Part shown: positions 10,820-22,405 of the stretch, piece after piece
Layout of the letters: every line of letters begins with the position of its first letter
Numbering within the stretch: position 1 is the stretch's first letter
Source of the DNA: Gemmatimonadota bacterium
GTDB lineage: Bacteria > Gemmatimonadota > Gemmatimonadetes > Gemmatimonadales > Gemmatimonadaceae
Assembly: GCA_021324635.1 (NCBI GenBank)
Contig: JAJPIS010000058.1
Coordinates: forward strand, 169,958 to 233,957
DNA: 64,000 nt
Reading direction: 5' to 3'
Program-made: the position numbers and the translations under genes
Notes under the pieces: generated by a model
The model's database searches: none
The model's input: only the letters and a program-made list of their open reading frames with translations
What the model was told of the DNA's origin: nothing

Positions 10820-12475
10820 GTGAGCGATGACACGGCGGCCACCGAGCGCGCACCGGGGTCGCGGGCAGCCATGACCGACCGCAAGATGATCACCCTCACG
10901 ATCGAGGGCCGGCAGGTTCAGGTCCCCGAAGGCACGTCCATGCTCGAGGCGGCCCGGTCCGCCGGCGTGCTGATCCCGCACTATTGCTACCATCCGGGGC
11001 TCCCGGTCGCCGGCGTCTGCCGGATGTGTCTCGTCGAGGTGGAGAAGGCGCCCAAGCTCGCGCCCGCCTGCGCCACGGCGGTCGCGGACGGCCAGGTGAT
11101 CCACGTGCACTCCGACAAGGCTCGCGAGGCGCGGACCGGTGTGCTGGAGATGCTGCTCATCAATCACCCGCTGGACTGCCCGATCTGCGACCAGTCCGGC
11201 GAGTGCGAGCTCCAGGACTACACGTACGCCGAGGGCCGCAAGTCCTCGCGCTACCGGGAGGCCAAGCGCTTCAATCCGGTCGAGGACTTCGGCGGCGACG
11301 TGCTCTACGTCCCCAACCGGTGCATCCTCTGCACGCGCTGCGTCCGCTTCATGGACGACGTCGCTCACGACCCGGTATTGAACGTCAGCGAGCGCGGCGA
11401 CCGGGCCGTGATCGGTAAGTTCGAGGATCAGGATCTCACCCATCCCTGGGCCGGCAACGTCGTCGATCTCTGCCCCGTCGGTGCCTTGCTGTCGAAGGAC
11501 TTCCTCAACAAGGCGCGCTCCTGGGACCTCGATCGGGCCGCCTCCATCTGCCCGAACTGCTCGCAGGGGTGCAACGCGACACTCGAGACCCGCGACAACG
11601 TCGTCGTGCGCATCCGCCCGCGCCCGAACGACGAGGTGAACAGGTACTTCCTCTGCGACGAGGGCCGGCTCGACTACCGCTGGCTCAACCGTCGCGACCG
11701 GATCGAGTACCCCCACGTGCGACGGGACCACGCGCTCGCCCCGGTCGAGTGGGAGATCGCGGTCGATGCCGCGGCCGTCGCGCTCCGTGGGCGTCAGGCG
11801 TTCGTGCTCGCGTCGCCGGGGCTGTCCAACGAGACCCTCTTCCTCCTCGCGCGGATTCGCGACCGCACGGGCGGCCGCGGCGCGTTCCGGGTCCGGCAGG
11901 GCGCCGAGGCCCCACTCCCCGGCGTGCCCGACCTGGCGCTCCGCGCCGACCGCGCCGCCAACGGCCGCGGGGCCGAGCTGCTCGGCTTCTCGCGATCGGA
12001 GACGCCGCTCGAGGGCCTCCGGAATGGGGACGTCCTGATCGTCGCCGACGAGGAGCTGGCCGGGATCGATCCGGCGAGTGTGGCCACGGCCGTCGCCCGC
12101 GCCGCCTCGATCATCGTCGTCGGCACGACGCTCCCGGCGTGGGCGAGCGGGGCGGCGGTCGTGCTGCCGGTCGCGAACATGGCCGAGGAGGACGGCACCT
12201 TCACCAATCTCCGCGGACGCGTGCAGCGGTACCTCCAGGCGAAGCAGGCGCCCGGCCTCGTGCGGCCGGCCTGGTCCGCGCTTGGCGATCTGCTGACCGC
12301 CCTCGGGGAGTCGGCGCTCTACTTCCTCCCCTCCGACGTGTTCGCCGCCCTCGCGGCGGCGGTCCCGGCGTTCGCGGGACTCGACTACGACCGGCTCGGA
12401 CTGGTCGGTGTGCCGGTCGCGGGCGATGGCGCCGCCACCGCGGCCGCCGGTGCGCTCGTCGGGGCGGCGCCGTGA
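10820..12475 (+). CDS. nuoG: NADH-quinone oxidoreductase subunit G (short form)
   Basis: The 75-kDa-type subunit of the hydrophilic arm. It has 551 residues from the GTG at 10820; the ATG at 10871 (MTDRKMITL) is a good alternative start and removes an atypical 17-residue lead. The [2Fe-2S] ligands are in HYCYHPGLPVAGVCRMCLVEV, the His-Cys cluster in HPLDCPICDQSGECELQDY, and the [4Fe-4S] pair in CILCTRCVRFMDD with the later CPVGAL. The molybdopterin-like region begins with CPNCSQGCNA and is shorter than in E. coli NuoG (about 900 residues). The stop overlaps the nuoH ATG. Confidence 0.94.
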   Translation: MSDDTAATERAPGSRAAMTDRKMITLTIEGRQVQVPEGTSMLEAARSAGVLIPHYCYHPGLPVAGVCRMCLVEVEKAPKLAPACATAVADGQVIHVHSDKAREARTGVLEMLLINHPLDCPICDQSGECELQDYTYAEGRKSSRYREAKRFNPVEDFGGDVLYVPNRCILCTRCVRFMDDVAHDPVLNVSERGDRAVIGKFEDQDLTHPWAGNVVDLCPVGALLSKDFLNKARSWDLDRAASICPNCSQGCNATLETRDNVVVRIRPRPNDEVNRYFLCDEGRLDYRWLNRRDRIEYPHVRRDHALAPVEWEIAVDAAAVALRGRQAFVLASPGLSNETLFLLARIRDRTGGRGAFRVRQGAEAPLPGVPDLALRADRAANGRGAELLGFSRSETPLEGLRNGDVLIVADEELAGIDPASVATAVARAASIIVVGTTLPAWASGAAVVLPVANMAEEDGTFTNLRGRVQRYLQAKQAPGLVRPAWSALGDLLTALGESALYFLPSDVFAALAAAVPAFAGLDYDRLGLVGVPVAGDGAATAAAGALVGAAP

Positions 12476-13836
12476 TGATGACCCACGGGCTCGCGCCCCT
12501 CCTCCAGGTCGCGCGGTCGCAGGTGCCGCCCCCCGATGTCGGGTTCGCCTGGTTCATCTCGGTCCCGTTGATCTACACGATCATCAAGATCCTGGTCGTC
12601 TTCACCGTCTACATGGTGTCGGCGGCGCTCCTGACCCTGGCCGAGCGCAAGATCTCGGCGTGGATCCAGGACCGGCTCGGGCCCAACCGCGTCATCAAGG
12701 GCTGGGGACAGCCGCTGGCCGACGGCGTCAAGAACTTCATGAAGGAGGAGACGCTGCCGGCGGCGGTCAACAAGCCGCTGTTCCTCATGGCACCGGCGCT
12801 GGCCTTCATCCCGGCGCTGTCGCTCTGGGCCGTGCTGCCGTTCGCGGCGCCGCTGCCGCTCAAGTGGGGACTCATGCCGATGGTGGTCGCCGACCTGCCG
12901 ATCGGCTACCTGTACATTCTCTCGCTCGCCTCGCTCGGGGTGTACGGCATCGTGCTCGCGGGATGGTCCTCCAACAACAAGTACGCACTCCTTGGCGGGC
13001 TGCGGTCGAGCGCCCAGATGGTCTCGTACGAGATCGCAATGGGGATGTCGACCATCCCCGTGCTGCTGCTCGCCGGCGACGTCTCGCTCGGGACGATCAT
13101 CCAGGAGCAGGAGCGCGGGCTCTGGAACGTGCTGAGCCTGAGCATCGCGGCCGGGATCTTCATCGTCGCGGCGTTCGCCGAGACCAATCGGCTCCCCTTC
13201 GATCTCCCCGAGGCCGAGTCCGAGCTCATCGCCGGCTATCACACCGAGTACAGCGCGATGAAGTTCTCCTTTTTCTTCATCGCCGAGTACTGCAACATGG
13301 TGACCGCCAGCGCGCTCATGGTCACGCTCTTCTTCGGTGGATGGACGGTGCCGGGATGGCACGCCGTCAACAGCGCGCCGTGGGCCTGGTGGAAGACGGC
13401 GATCACGCTGGCGGCGTTCCTGATCAAGGTGATGTTCTTCCTGTTCCTGTACATGTGGATCCGCTGGACCCTGCCGCGCTTCCGGTACGATCAGCTGATG
13501 GCGCTCGGCTGGAAGGTGATGCTCCCGGCAGCGCTCGGGTACATCGTCATCATCGCCGCCGCCATCCTCGGTCTCGACATGCTCGGGGTGCCGAGGACCG
13601 CCGTGCACGGCGTGCCGGTGTACGGACTCTGCCTGCTCGGGCTCAACATCGTGCTGTTGGGCCTGCTCCTCGTCGTCATCGACCGCGGCCGGTTGATCAG
13701 CCCCGCCAGTGCGCGGGTCCGCGCCGCCGAGCTCGCGCGACTTCGCGCCGTGCGGGAGCGGTCGTCGCTCGCCGGCCGGGCGACGTTGGGCGCCCCGGGC
13801 ATGGCGGTGCGGGAGTCGTCGGGAGTCGGGGATTGA
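12475..13836 (+). CDS. nuoH: NADH-quinone oxidoreductase subunit H
   Basis: Membrane subunit closing the quinone chamber, 453 residues with eight or nine hydrophobic helices. LAERKISAWIQDRLGPNR and ETNRLPFDLPEAESELIAG are diagnostic; the Glu-rich loops line the quinone-to-proton path. The ATG at 12475 overlaps the nuoG TGA, and an in-frame GTG lies 3 nt earlier. The C-terminus carries a roughly 50-residue hydrophilic, Arg-rich tail not needed for the fold. After it comes the only real gap inside the nuo operon (96 bp). Confidence 0.95.
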   Translation: MMTHGLAPLLQVARSQVPPPDVGFAWFISVPLIYTIIKILVVFTVYMVSAALLTLAERKISAWIQDRLGPNRVIKGWGQPLADGVKNFMKEETLPAAVNKPLFLMAPALAFIPALSLWAVLPFAAPLPLKWGLMPMVVADLPIGYLYILSLASLGVYGIVLAGWSSNNKYALLGGLRSSAQMVSYEIAMGMSTIPVLLLAGDVSLGTIIQEQERGLWNVLSLSIAAGIFIVAAFAETNRLPFDLPEAESELIAGYHTEYSAMKFSFFFIAEYCNMVTASALMVTLFFGGWTVPGWHAVNSAPWAWWKTAITLAAFLIKVMFFLFLYMWIRWTLPRFRYDQLMALGWKVMLPAALGYIVIIAAAILGLDMLGVPRTAVHGVPVYGLCLLGLNIVLLGLLLVVIDRGRLISPASARVRAAELARLRAVRERSSLAGRATLGAPGMAVRESSGVGD

Positions 13837-13844
13837 GCGAACCT

Positions 13845-13922
13845 CGGCGGCGCGCGACTGCGCAGCCGCCGCGCATCGAGATGAGGACTTGTCGAGTCGT
13901 GTCCGCACCACGGGCACGACTC
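13845..13922 (+). promoter_or_regulatory. Two hairpins in the nuoH-nuoI gap
   Basis: The first stem pairs 13845-13851 (CGGCGGC) with 13865-13871. The second pairs 13894-13904 (GAGTCGTGTCC) with 13912-13922 with one wobble and a 7-nt loop. The second ends 10 nt before the nuoI ATG, so it could affect translation initiation or mRNA processing between the two operon halves. There is no T-tract. Confidence 0.5.
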
Positions 13923-13932
13923 AGGTGAGGCG

Positions 13933-14433
13933 ATGATGGCGATCAATGTGAAGGTGCTCGCCCGTCCGGTCGAGGACGTGAGCTACGTGCGTGCCACCCT
14001 CAAGGGCATGGCGCTCACGTTCCGGCATCTGGTCGATCCGCACAAGGTGACGGTGCAGTATCCCGAGCAACGCGACGAGCTGTCGCCGCGGTGGCGCGGG
14101 ACCCACCGCATGCTCACGACCGAGGACGGCAAGGCGAAGTGTGTGGCGTGCGGGCTCTGCCCCACGGTCTGTCCGGCCAACTGCATCAAGTTGGTGCCCG
14201 GGGAGGACGAGCAGGGGAACCGCTATCCGCTGGTGTTCGAGATCGACGAGTTCCGCTGCATCTTCTGCGGCTACTGCCAGGAAGTCTGCCCGGAGGAGGC
14301 AATTCACGTCGGCCGGCACTACGAGAACTCGGAGTACAGCCGCGAGGGCTTCGTCTACGATCTGGAGCGGCTCGTGTCGCAGACGCACGCCGTGTGCGAG
14401 ATGTGGGACCCCACGGACCCGCGCGGGGAGTAG
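13933..14433 (+). CDS. nuoI: NADH-quinone oxidoreductase subunit I
   Basis: The 23-kDa ferredoxin-like subunit with [4Fe-4S] clusters N6a and N6b linking NuoG to NuoB, 166 residues. The two cluster motifs are CVACGLCPTVCPANC (about residues 71-85) and CIFCGYCQEVCPEEA (about 110-124). An amphipathic N-terminal helix of about 30 residues precedes them, as usual. SD-like AGGTGAGG lies upstream of the tandem ATGATG start. Confidence 0.95.
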   Translation: MMAINVKVLARPVEDVSYVRATLKGMALTFRHLVDPHKVTVQYPEQRDELSPRWRGTHRMLTTEDGKAKCVACGLCPTVCPANCIKLVPGEDEQGNRYPLVFEIDEFRCIFCGYCQEVCPEEAIHVGRHYENSEYSREGFVYDLERLVSQTHAVCEMWDPTDPRGE

Positions 14434-14441
14434 CACCGCGC

Positions 14442-15044
14442 ATGTCGCTCTTCTATCAGTTCGTCTTCTACGTCTTCGGGCTCGTCGCGGTGGTCTCGGC
14501 GTGCATCTTCGTCACGCGCAAGAGCCCGGTCGCGGCCGCCCTCTGGCTGGTGAACGTGATGTTCAGCCTCTCGGCGCTCTATATCCTCCTCGACGCCCAG
14601 TTCATCGGGGCGATCCAGGTGCTGGTCTATGCCGGCGCGATCATGGTGGTCTTCCTGTTCGTGATCATGCTGCTGAACCTCGGCCAGCCCGGCCAGCTCG
14701 TCGATACGCGCGGCGTGCTGCCCTGGCTCGGGAGCGGGGGCGTGGCGATCGTCGTGCTCGCGGCCGTGCTCGTGCGACTGCCCCGAATCGAGGCGGTGGA
14801 CGCGCTCCAGCTCCCGCCGGAGACGCTGGAGGTCGCGACGCGCGCCGCGGGCGCCGTCGCGCCGGTCGCCACCCCGCTCTTCACGACCTATCTGCTGGCG
14901 TTCGAGGTCACGAGCGTGCTGCTGCTGGTCGCCGTCGTCGGCGCCGTCGTCCTGGGGCGGCGGCGCGGCGAGATGATGGGCGGCGGCGGCCACGGTCGCG
15001 GCGAGCTCGTCGGCGCCGACGAGGTGCTCGTCCATGGTCGCTGA
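14442..15044 (+). CDS. nuoJ: NADH-quinone oxidoreductase subunit J
   Basis: Membrane subunit of complex I, 200 residues with five predicted helices. The pattern [14 protein letters not shown] start, [20 protein letters not shown] and the pi-bulge helix that follows ([12 protein letters not shown]) are typical of NuoJ. The C-terminal 25 residues are Gly-rich and polar. It begins 8 nt after nuoI and overlaps nuoK by 11 nt. Confidence 0.94.
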   Translation: MSLFYQFVFYVFGLVAVVSACIFVTRKSPVAAALWLVNVMFSLSALYILLDAQFIGAIQVLVYAGAIMVVFLFVIMLLNLGQPGQLVDTRGVLPWLGSGGVAIVVLAAVLVRLPRIEAVDALQLPPETLEVATRAAGAVAPVATPLFTTYLLAFEVTSVLLLVAVVGAVVLGRRRGEMMGGGGHGRGELVGADEVLVHGR

Positions 15045-15327
15045 GTCTCTCTTTTTCTCGGCCGTCCTGTTCGCCGTCGGCGTCATCGGGGTCCTCACCC
15101 GGCGCAACGCGATCATCATCTTCATGTGCGTCGAGCTCATGCTCAACGCCGTGAATCTCAGCTTCATCGCCTTCTCCCGGCTCTACGGCTTCGCCGGCCA
15201 GGTGTTCGTGATCTTCGTCATGACCGTCGCCGCCGCCGAGGCGGCGGTCGGCCTGGCGATCATCATCGCCATTTTCCGCCACCGGCAGACCGTGAACATG
15301 ACCGCCATCAATCTCCTGAAAGGGTGA
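15034..15327 (+). CDS. nuoK: NADH-quinone oxidoreductase subunit K
   Basis: Small three-helix membrane subunit of complex I, 97 residues. The Glu in [13 protein letters not shown] and the Glu in [12 protein letters not shown] are the two buried carboxylates needed for proton movement in this family. It starts inside the end of nuoJ, and its TGA overlaps the nuoL ATG. Confidence 0.95.
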   Translation: MVAESLFFSAVLFAVGVIGVLTRRNAIIIFMCVELMLNAVNLSFIAFSRLYGFAGQVFVIFVMTVAAAEAAVGLAIIIAIFRHRQTVNMTAINLLKG

Positions 15328-17612
15328 TGCTGCTCGAGACAGTGCACGGCGCCGCGCGCGCCGCGATACAGGGGGCCGCGCCAGTGGCGGTGGGCGGCGC
15401 GCCGCATCCCCTCCAGGGGACGGTCGCCCAATGGATGTGGGCGCTCCCACTTCTGCCCCTGCTCGGGTTCGCCCTGAACGGCGCCCTGGCCGTGCTCGGC
15501 GCCGCCCGCATCGGGCCGGGCGACCCGAGCGCCGAGGGGCACGAGGCGCACGCCACCCCGAACGTGGGGAACGAGCGCGAGCCCACCGGCCACGCGGGCG
15601 ACCCCGAGGCGGGGCACCTCGAGGGTGGCGCCGCCCAGGCCGGGCCGCACCGTTTCGCGGCCGCCGCGACCGTCATCGGTCCGCTGGTCCTCCTTGCCGC
15701 CTTTGGTCTGGCGGTCGCGATCTGGGCGGCGATGGTCCAGGCCGCGCCGTCGACGCCCTTCATCGAGCACTACTTCGCGTGGATGCCGGTCGGCGATCTC
15801 CAGATCGACGCCGCGTTCCAGCTCGACCAGCTCTCGATGACACTCGTCCTGGTCATCACGGGCGTCGGCGCCCTGATCCACATCTTCAGCGTCGGGTACA
15901 TGCGGCAGGACCCGGGGTACCCGCGGTACTTCGCGTACCTCAACCTGTTCGTGTTCTTCATGCTGGTGCTGGTGCTCGGGGCGAACCTTCCGGTCACGTT
16001 CGTCGGTTGGGAAGGCGTTGGACTCTGCTCCTATCTGTTGATCGGCTTCTGGTACTCCGATCGGGCCAACGCCGATGCGGGCAAGAAGGCGTTCATCGCC
16101 AACCGGATCGGGGACTTCGGGTTCCTGATCGCGATGTTCCTCCTCTTCGCCAACCTCGGAACGCTGGAGTACACCGGGCTCGCCGCCGCCGCCCAGGGGA
16201 TCGCGCCGGGGACGGCGGTCGTGACCGTGACCTGCCTCTTTCTCCTCCTCGGGTGTACGGGCAAGAGCGCCCAGATCCCCCTCTACGTCTGGCTGCCCGA
16301 TGCGATGGCCGGCCCGACGCCCGTCTCGGCCCTCATTCACGCGGCGACGATGGTGACCGCGGGCGTGTATCTCGTCGTCCGGACGTCGATGCTCTTCGCC
16401 CTGGCCCCGGGCGCGAGTCTCACCGTCTGCGTGATCGGCGCCGTCACCGCTCTCTTCGCGGCGACGATCGGCCTCAAGCAGTGGGACATCAAGAAGGTGC
16501 TCGCCTACTCCACCATCTCGCAGCTCGGTTTCATGTTCGTCGCCGTGGGCGCCGGGGCGTACGTGGCCGGGATCTTTCACCTCGTGACGCACGCCTTCTT
16601 CAAGGCGCTCCTCTTCCTGGGATCGGGGTCGGTGATCTACGCGATGCACGCGGCGTATCACGAGACCCACTCGCACGACGACGCCCAGGACATGCGCAAC
16701 ATGGGCGGCCTGCGCACGAAAATGCCCGTCACCTGGGTCCTGATGTGGATCGCGACCCTGGCGATCGCCGGGATCCCGCTCTTTGCCGGCTTCTTCTCCA
16801 AGGACGAGATCCTCGGGACGGTCTTCGAGCGCGCCCGCGGCTCGGCCCTGAGCGAGGCGAGCTGGCTCGGGATCCCGGGCGGCCCGCTGCTCTATGCGGT
16901 CTACGCGATCTGCCTCGCGGCGGCGTTTCTCACCGCGATCTACATGACCCGGCTCATGATCTACACCTTCCACGGCGCGAATCGCACCGGCGAGCGCGAG
17001 GCGGCACACTTGCGGGAGGCGCCGATGGTGATGACCGGGCCGCTGATCGTGCTCGGCGCGCTGAGTGCCGTCGGCGGATTCCTCAACGACCCGGCGTGGC
17101 TGCCGATCGCCCCGAGCGACCTGTTGGCGCGGTGGCTGGAGCCGGTGACGGGACGAGCGACCGCGATGCTTGCCGGCGCCCCCGGCGCCCCCGGCGCGGC
17201 CGCCCCGACCGAGGCCGACCCGAGGCTCGCGGCGATGCTGGCGGGGATCGCGGCGGCCATCGCCGTGCTGGGTATCGTCGTCGCCGTCGTCCGGCTCAAG
17301 CCGGGCGCCCTCCGGCCCACCCGCGACCCGCAGCCTGCGGTCACCGGCATCGAGCGCGTGCTGGAGCACAAGTATTACGTCGATGAGGCGTACGACCGCG
17401 TCATCATCCAGCCGACGGTCGCCCTGTCGCGCAACGTGCTCTGGCGCGGCCTCGATGGCCTGATCGACGGCATCGTGAACCTCTCCGCCCACCTCTGGCG
17501 CTGGGTGGGCGCGGCCGGCTCGGCGCTTCAGACCGGCGAGGTGGGCGCGTACGCGTGGGCACTCGTCGTCGGCGCCGTCATCATGCTGGGCGCCGTCGCC
17601 CTCCGGACATAG
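15327..17612 (+). CDS. nuoL: NADH-quinone oxidoreductase subunit L
   Basis: Distal antiporter-like proton-pumping subunit of complex I, 761 residues against about 610-650 usually. NLPVTFVGWEGVGLCSYLLIGFW, the TGKSAQIPLYVWLPDAM segment and KALLFLGSGSVIYAMH are family signatures with the pumping Lys and Glu. The lateral amphipathic helix region and last helix lie near the C-terminus. The extra length comes mainly from a roughly 55-residue hydrophilic His/Glu/Gly-rich insert between helices 1 and 2 (about residues 55-110) and an Ala/Gly/Pro-rich segment near residue 610. The ATG overlaps the nuoK stop. Confidence 0.95.
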   Translation: MLLETVHGAARAAIQGAAPVAVGGAPHPLQGTVAQWMWALPLLPLLGFALNGALAVLGAARIGPGDPSAEGHEAHATPNVGNEREPTGHAGDPEAGHLEGGAAQAGPHRFAAAATVIGPLVLLAAFGLAVAIWAAMVQAAPSTPFIEHYFAWMPVGDLQIDAAFQLDQLSMTLVLVITGVGALIHIFSVGYMRQDPGYPRYFAYLNLFVFFMLVLVLGANLPVTFVGWEGVGLCSYLLIGFWYSDRANADAGKKAFIANRIGDFGFLIAMFLLFANLGTLEYTGLAAAAQGIAPGTAVVTVTCLFLLLGCTGKSAQIPLYVWLPDAMAGPTPVSALIHAATMVTAGVYLVVRTSMLFALAPGASLTVCVIGAVTALFAATIGLKQWDIKKVLAYSTISQLGFMFVAVGAGAYVAGIFHLVTHAFFKALLFLGSGSVIYAMHAAYHETHSHDDAQDMRNMGGLRTKMPVTWVLMWIATLAIAGIPLFAGFFSKDEILGTVFERARGSALSEASWLGIPGGPLLYAVYAICLAAAFLTAIYMTRLMIYTFHGANRTGEREAAHLREAPMVMTGPLIVLGALSAVGGFLNDPAWLPIAPSDLLARWLEPVTGRATAMLAGAPGAPGAAAPTEADPRLAAMLAGIAAAIAVLGIVVAVVRLKPGALRPTRDPQPAVTGIERVLEHKYYVDEAYDRVIIQPTVALSRNVLWRGLDGLIDGIVNLSAHLWRWVGAAGSALQTGEVGAYAWALVVGAVIMLGAVALRT

Positions 17613-17614
17613 CC

Positions 17615-19281
<1,667 letters not shown>

Positions 19282-19282
<1 letters not shown>

Positions 19283-20928
19283 TGCTCGCCCTGACCCGGG
19301 GGATCATGCCGACCGGGCTCGCCGCCCTCGCGGGGTTGCAGGCAGTGCCGCTCCCGGGAAGCCCGGCCGCGGCTGCGCCCACGTTCGATCTCCACCTGCC
19401 GTGGCAGTTGCTGGGTGCCCTGGGCCCGGATCTCCTGCTCGTCGTGGGAGCGATCGGCCTCATGGTCTGGGCGGCGTGGCGCCCCGAGAGCGCCGGGCAC
19501 CAGCGGCGCGTCGGGGAGCTGAGCCTCTGGCTCGTGGTCGCCACGGCCGCGGCCGTGCTCGCGTACGCCGCGCGCCACCTCACGGCCGAACCGGGCGTGA
19601 TCGCGGTCGATGCCTTCCGGTGGGCAGCCGATCTGATCTTCCTCGTCGCGACGTTCGCCACCATTGCGCTGTCGATGGACTACAACGCGCGCGAGGGGAT
19701 CACGTCGGGCGAGTCGCACGTGCTCGTGCTGTTCGCGACGTCCGGCATGATGCTGCTTGCCGCGGCGCGCGACCTCATGCTCGTCTTCCTCGGCATCGAG
19801 CTCATGTCGATCGCCGTGTACGTGCTCGCCGGACTCAATCGGCGTAGCGCCCGCTCCGCCGAGGCGGCGCTCAAGTACTTCCTCCTCGGTGCGTTCTCGA
19901 CCGGATTCCTCCTCTACGGCATCGCCCTGCTGTACGGCGCGACCGGCTCGACCACCCTCACCGAGATCGGCGACCGCATCCACCAGTACGGCCTCGGCGC
20001 CGCACCGCTCATCACGGTCGGCCTCGCGCTCCTGCTCGTCGGCTTCGCCTTCAAGGTCGCCGCGGCGCCGTTCCACATGTGGGCCCCCGACGTGTACGAG
20101 GGGGCACCGACGCCGATCACCGGCTACATGGCGGCGGCGGTCAAAGCGGCCGCGTTCGCGGCCTTCATCCGGATCTGGGTCGAGGCGTTCCCCGAGGTCG
20201 TCTACCACTGGCACAACGCGATCTGGTTTCTGGCCGTCCTCACGATGTTCGTCGGCAACATCGTCGCGCTCGTGCAGCGGAACATCAAACGCCTGCTCGC
20301 GTACTCGAGCATTGCCCAGGCGGGCTACGTGCTGGTGGCGGTCGTCTCGGGCACGACGCTCGGGGCCTCGGCGTTCCTCTTCTATCTGGCCGCGTACACG
20401 CTCGCGACGATGGGCGCGTTCGCCGTCGTGGTGGCACTCGGCGACCGCGGCGAGACCAACCTCGACATCGACGAGTACGCCGGCCTCTGGACGACGCAGC
20501 CCTGGCTGGCGCTCGCCATGAGCGTCTGCATGCTCGCGCTGCTCGGCTTCCCGGTCTTCGGCGGCCTCGGGTTCCTGGCCAAGTGGTACATGATCCAGGC
20601 GGCGCTCCAGGCCCAGTACCTGGGACAGCCGACGCCACAGGTGATGCTGGCGGTCATGATCGTGCTGACGAGCGTGATCTCGGCGGGCTACTATCTGCGG
20701 CTGGTGACCATCATGTTCATGCGGCCGCGCCACCCGGATCGCACCACCGCCGCCCTCGCGGTCCGGCCCGGCGCCCTCACCGAGTCGGTGGTGGTCGTGA
20801 GCGTCGTGCTGCTCCTGGCGCTCGGCCTCGTGCCCGCCTACCTCGTCAACTGGTCGGCCCGAAGCGTCCCGGCGATCACGCAGCGCCCGGTCTATGTCCT
20901 TCCGAGCGCCGGATCCGGGACGCCCTGA
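19282..20928 (+). CDS. nuoN: NADH-quinone oxidoreductase subunit N
   Basis: Third antiporter-like subunit and last gene of the nuo set, 548 residues from the ATG at 19282 (a GTG one codon earlier is also possible). FLGIELMSIAVYVLAGL, AFKVAAAPFHMWAPDVYEGAP and LLAYSSIAQAGYVL are the NuoN landmarks. The start overlaps the nuoM TGA. A sugar-phosphate mutase gene follows only 13 nt later, so the transcript probably continues. Confidence 0.95.
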
Positions 20929-20941
20929 TGGCTGGATCGCG

Positions 20942-22330
20942 ATGACCCGCGCCGACGCGGGCGGCACCATCTCGCCGGGCATTTTCCGGCAGTACGACAT
21001 TCGGGGCATCGTCGGGCGTGACCTGACGGCCGAAGCGGCCCTCGCGATCGGACGGGGGTACGCCGCGCTCCTCGAGGAGCGCCAGGTGACGGGGGCCGTC
21101 GCCGTGGGGCGGGACAATCGCCCGAGCGGACCGGCGCTCCGCGACGCCCTCGTGGATGGGCTCACCGGGTGCGGTGTCGACGTCGTCGATGTGGGCGTCG
21201 TGCCGACCCCGTTGCTCTACTGGACGCTGCACCACGAACCGGTCGTCGGCGGCATCCAGATCACCGGCTCGCACAACCCGCCGGAGTACAACGGCCTCAA
21301 GCTCTCGATCGGGCACGAGTCGCTGCACGGGGAGGACATTCAGCATCTCCTCGCGCTCATTCAGCGCGGGGCGTGGCCACGGGGCGCTGGGCGGGTACGG
21401 CAGACGGCGGTCATCGAGCGGTACGTTGCCGACGTCCTGGGCCGCATCGGGCCGCTCCGACGGCGGTTGCGGGTCGTCATCGACTGTGGGAACGGCGCCG
21501 GGTCGCTCGTCGCCGGCGCGCTCTTCGGGCGCCTCGGCGTCGACGCCAGCTATCTCTTCTGCGAGAGCGATGGCACGTTCCCCAACCACCACCCGGACCC
21601 GACGGTGGTCGAGAACCTGGCCGACCTCATTGCCGCCGTCCGGGAGCGCGGGGCCGACCTGGGGATCGCCTTCGACGGCGATGCGGACCGGATCGGGGTC
21701 GTGGACGCCCACGGGGCGATCGTCTGGGGCGACCACGTGCTCATCCTGTATGCGCGCGACGTGCTGGCGCGCACTGGGCGCGGCCAACCGATCATCTTCG
21801 ACGTCAAGTGCTCGCAGGCGCTTCCGTGGGCGATCCAGGAGGCCGGCGGCGTGCCGATCATGTGGCGCACCGGTCACTCGCTGATCAAGGAGCGGATGAA
21901 GGAGGCGCACGCGCCTGTGGCGGGCGAGATGTCGGGGCACATGTTCTTCACGGAAGGCTTCTACGGCCACGACGATGCCCTCTATGGCGCGGCACGTCTG
22001 CTCCGGATCGTCGCGGACGATGACCGGCCGCTCGACGCCATGCTCGCCGACGTGCCGCGCTTCGTCGCGACGCCGGAGATCCGGGTGGACTGTCCCGAGG
22101 AGCGTAAGTTCGCCGTTGTCGACAGTGCGGCCGCGCACTTTCGAGCGACGCATGAGGTCATCGACGTCGACGGCGTCCGCGTCCAGTTCGGGGACGGATG
22201 GGGCTTGATCCGCGCGTCGAACACCCAGCCGGTCCTGGTCCTGCGGTTCGAGGCCACGAGCCCCGAGCGTCTTGCGGCGATCCGAGCGGAGATGGAAGGC
22301 TGGCTGCGGCGTCAGGGCGTGAGCGTGTGA
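20942..22330 (+). CDS. Phosphomannomutase/phosphoglucomutase family enzyme
   Basis: Alpha-D-phosphohexomutase of the AlgC/ManB group, 462 residues, converting mannose-6-P or glucose-6-P to the 1-phosphate for nucleotide-sugar and LPS synthesis. Four domains are recognisable: the catalytic phosphoserine Ser110 in ITGSHNPPEYNG, the Mg-binding loop AFDGDADRIGVVD, the sugar-specificity loop GEMSGHMFF (the GEMSGH form is typical of dual PMM/PGM enzymes), and the phosphate-binding RASNTQPVLVLRFEA at the C-terminus. The ATG at 20942 starts just before IFRQYDIRG, the normal N-terminal motif. It lies 13 nt behind nuoN. Confidence 0.92.
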   Translation: MTRADAGGTISPGIFRQYDIRGIVGRDLTAEAALAIGRGYAALLEERQVTGAVAVGRDNRPSGPALRDALVDGLTGCGVDVVDVGVVPTPLLYWTLHHEPVVGGIQITGSHNPPEYNGLKLSIGHESLHGEDIQHLLALIQRGAWPRGAGRVRQTAVIERYVADVLGRIGPLRRRLRVVIDCGNGAGSLVAGALFGRLGVDASYLFCESDGTFPNHHPDPTVVENLADLIAAVRERGADLGIAFDGDADRIGVVDAHGAIVWGDHVLILYARDVLARTGRGQPIIFDVKCSQALPWAIQEAGGVPIMWRTGHSLIKERMKEAHAPVAGEMSGHMFFTEGFYGHDDALYGAARLLRIVADDDRPLDAMLADVPRFVATPEIRVDCPEERKFAVVDSAAAHFRATHEVIDVDGVRVQFGDGWGLIRASNTQPVLVLRFEATSPERLAAIRAEMEGWLRRQGVSV

Positions 22331-22405
22331 TCTGCCTCCGCGGGCGCCCATGCCCGGGCCGGCGCGCGGACCGGGGGTGGGACGTGAAGCGCTCGTGAAG
22401 CACGC

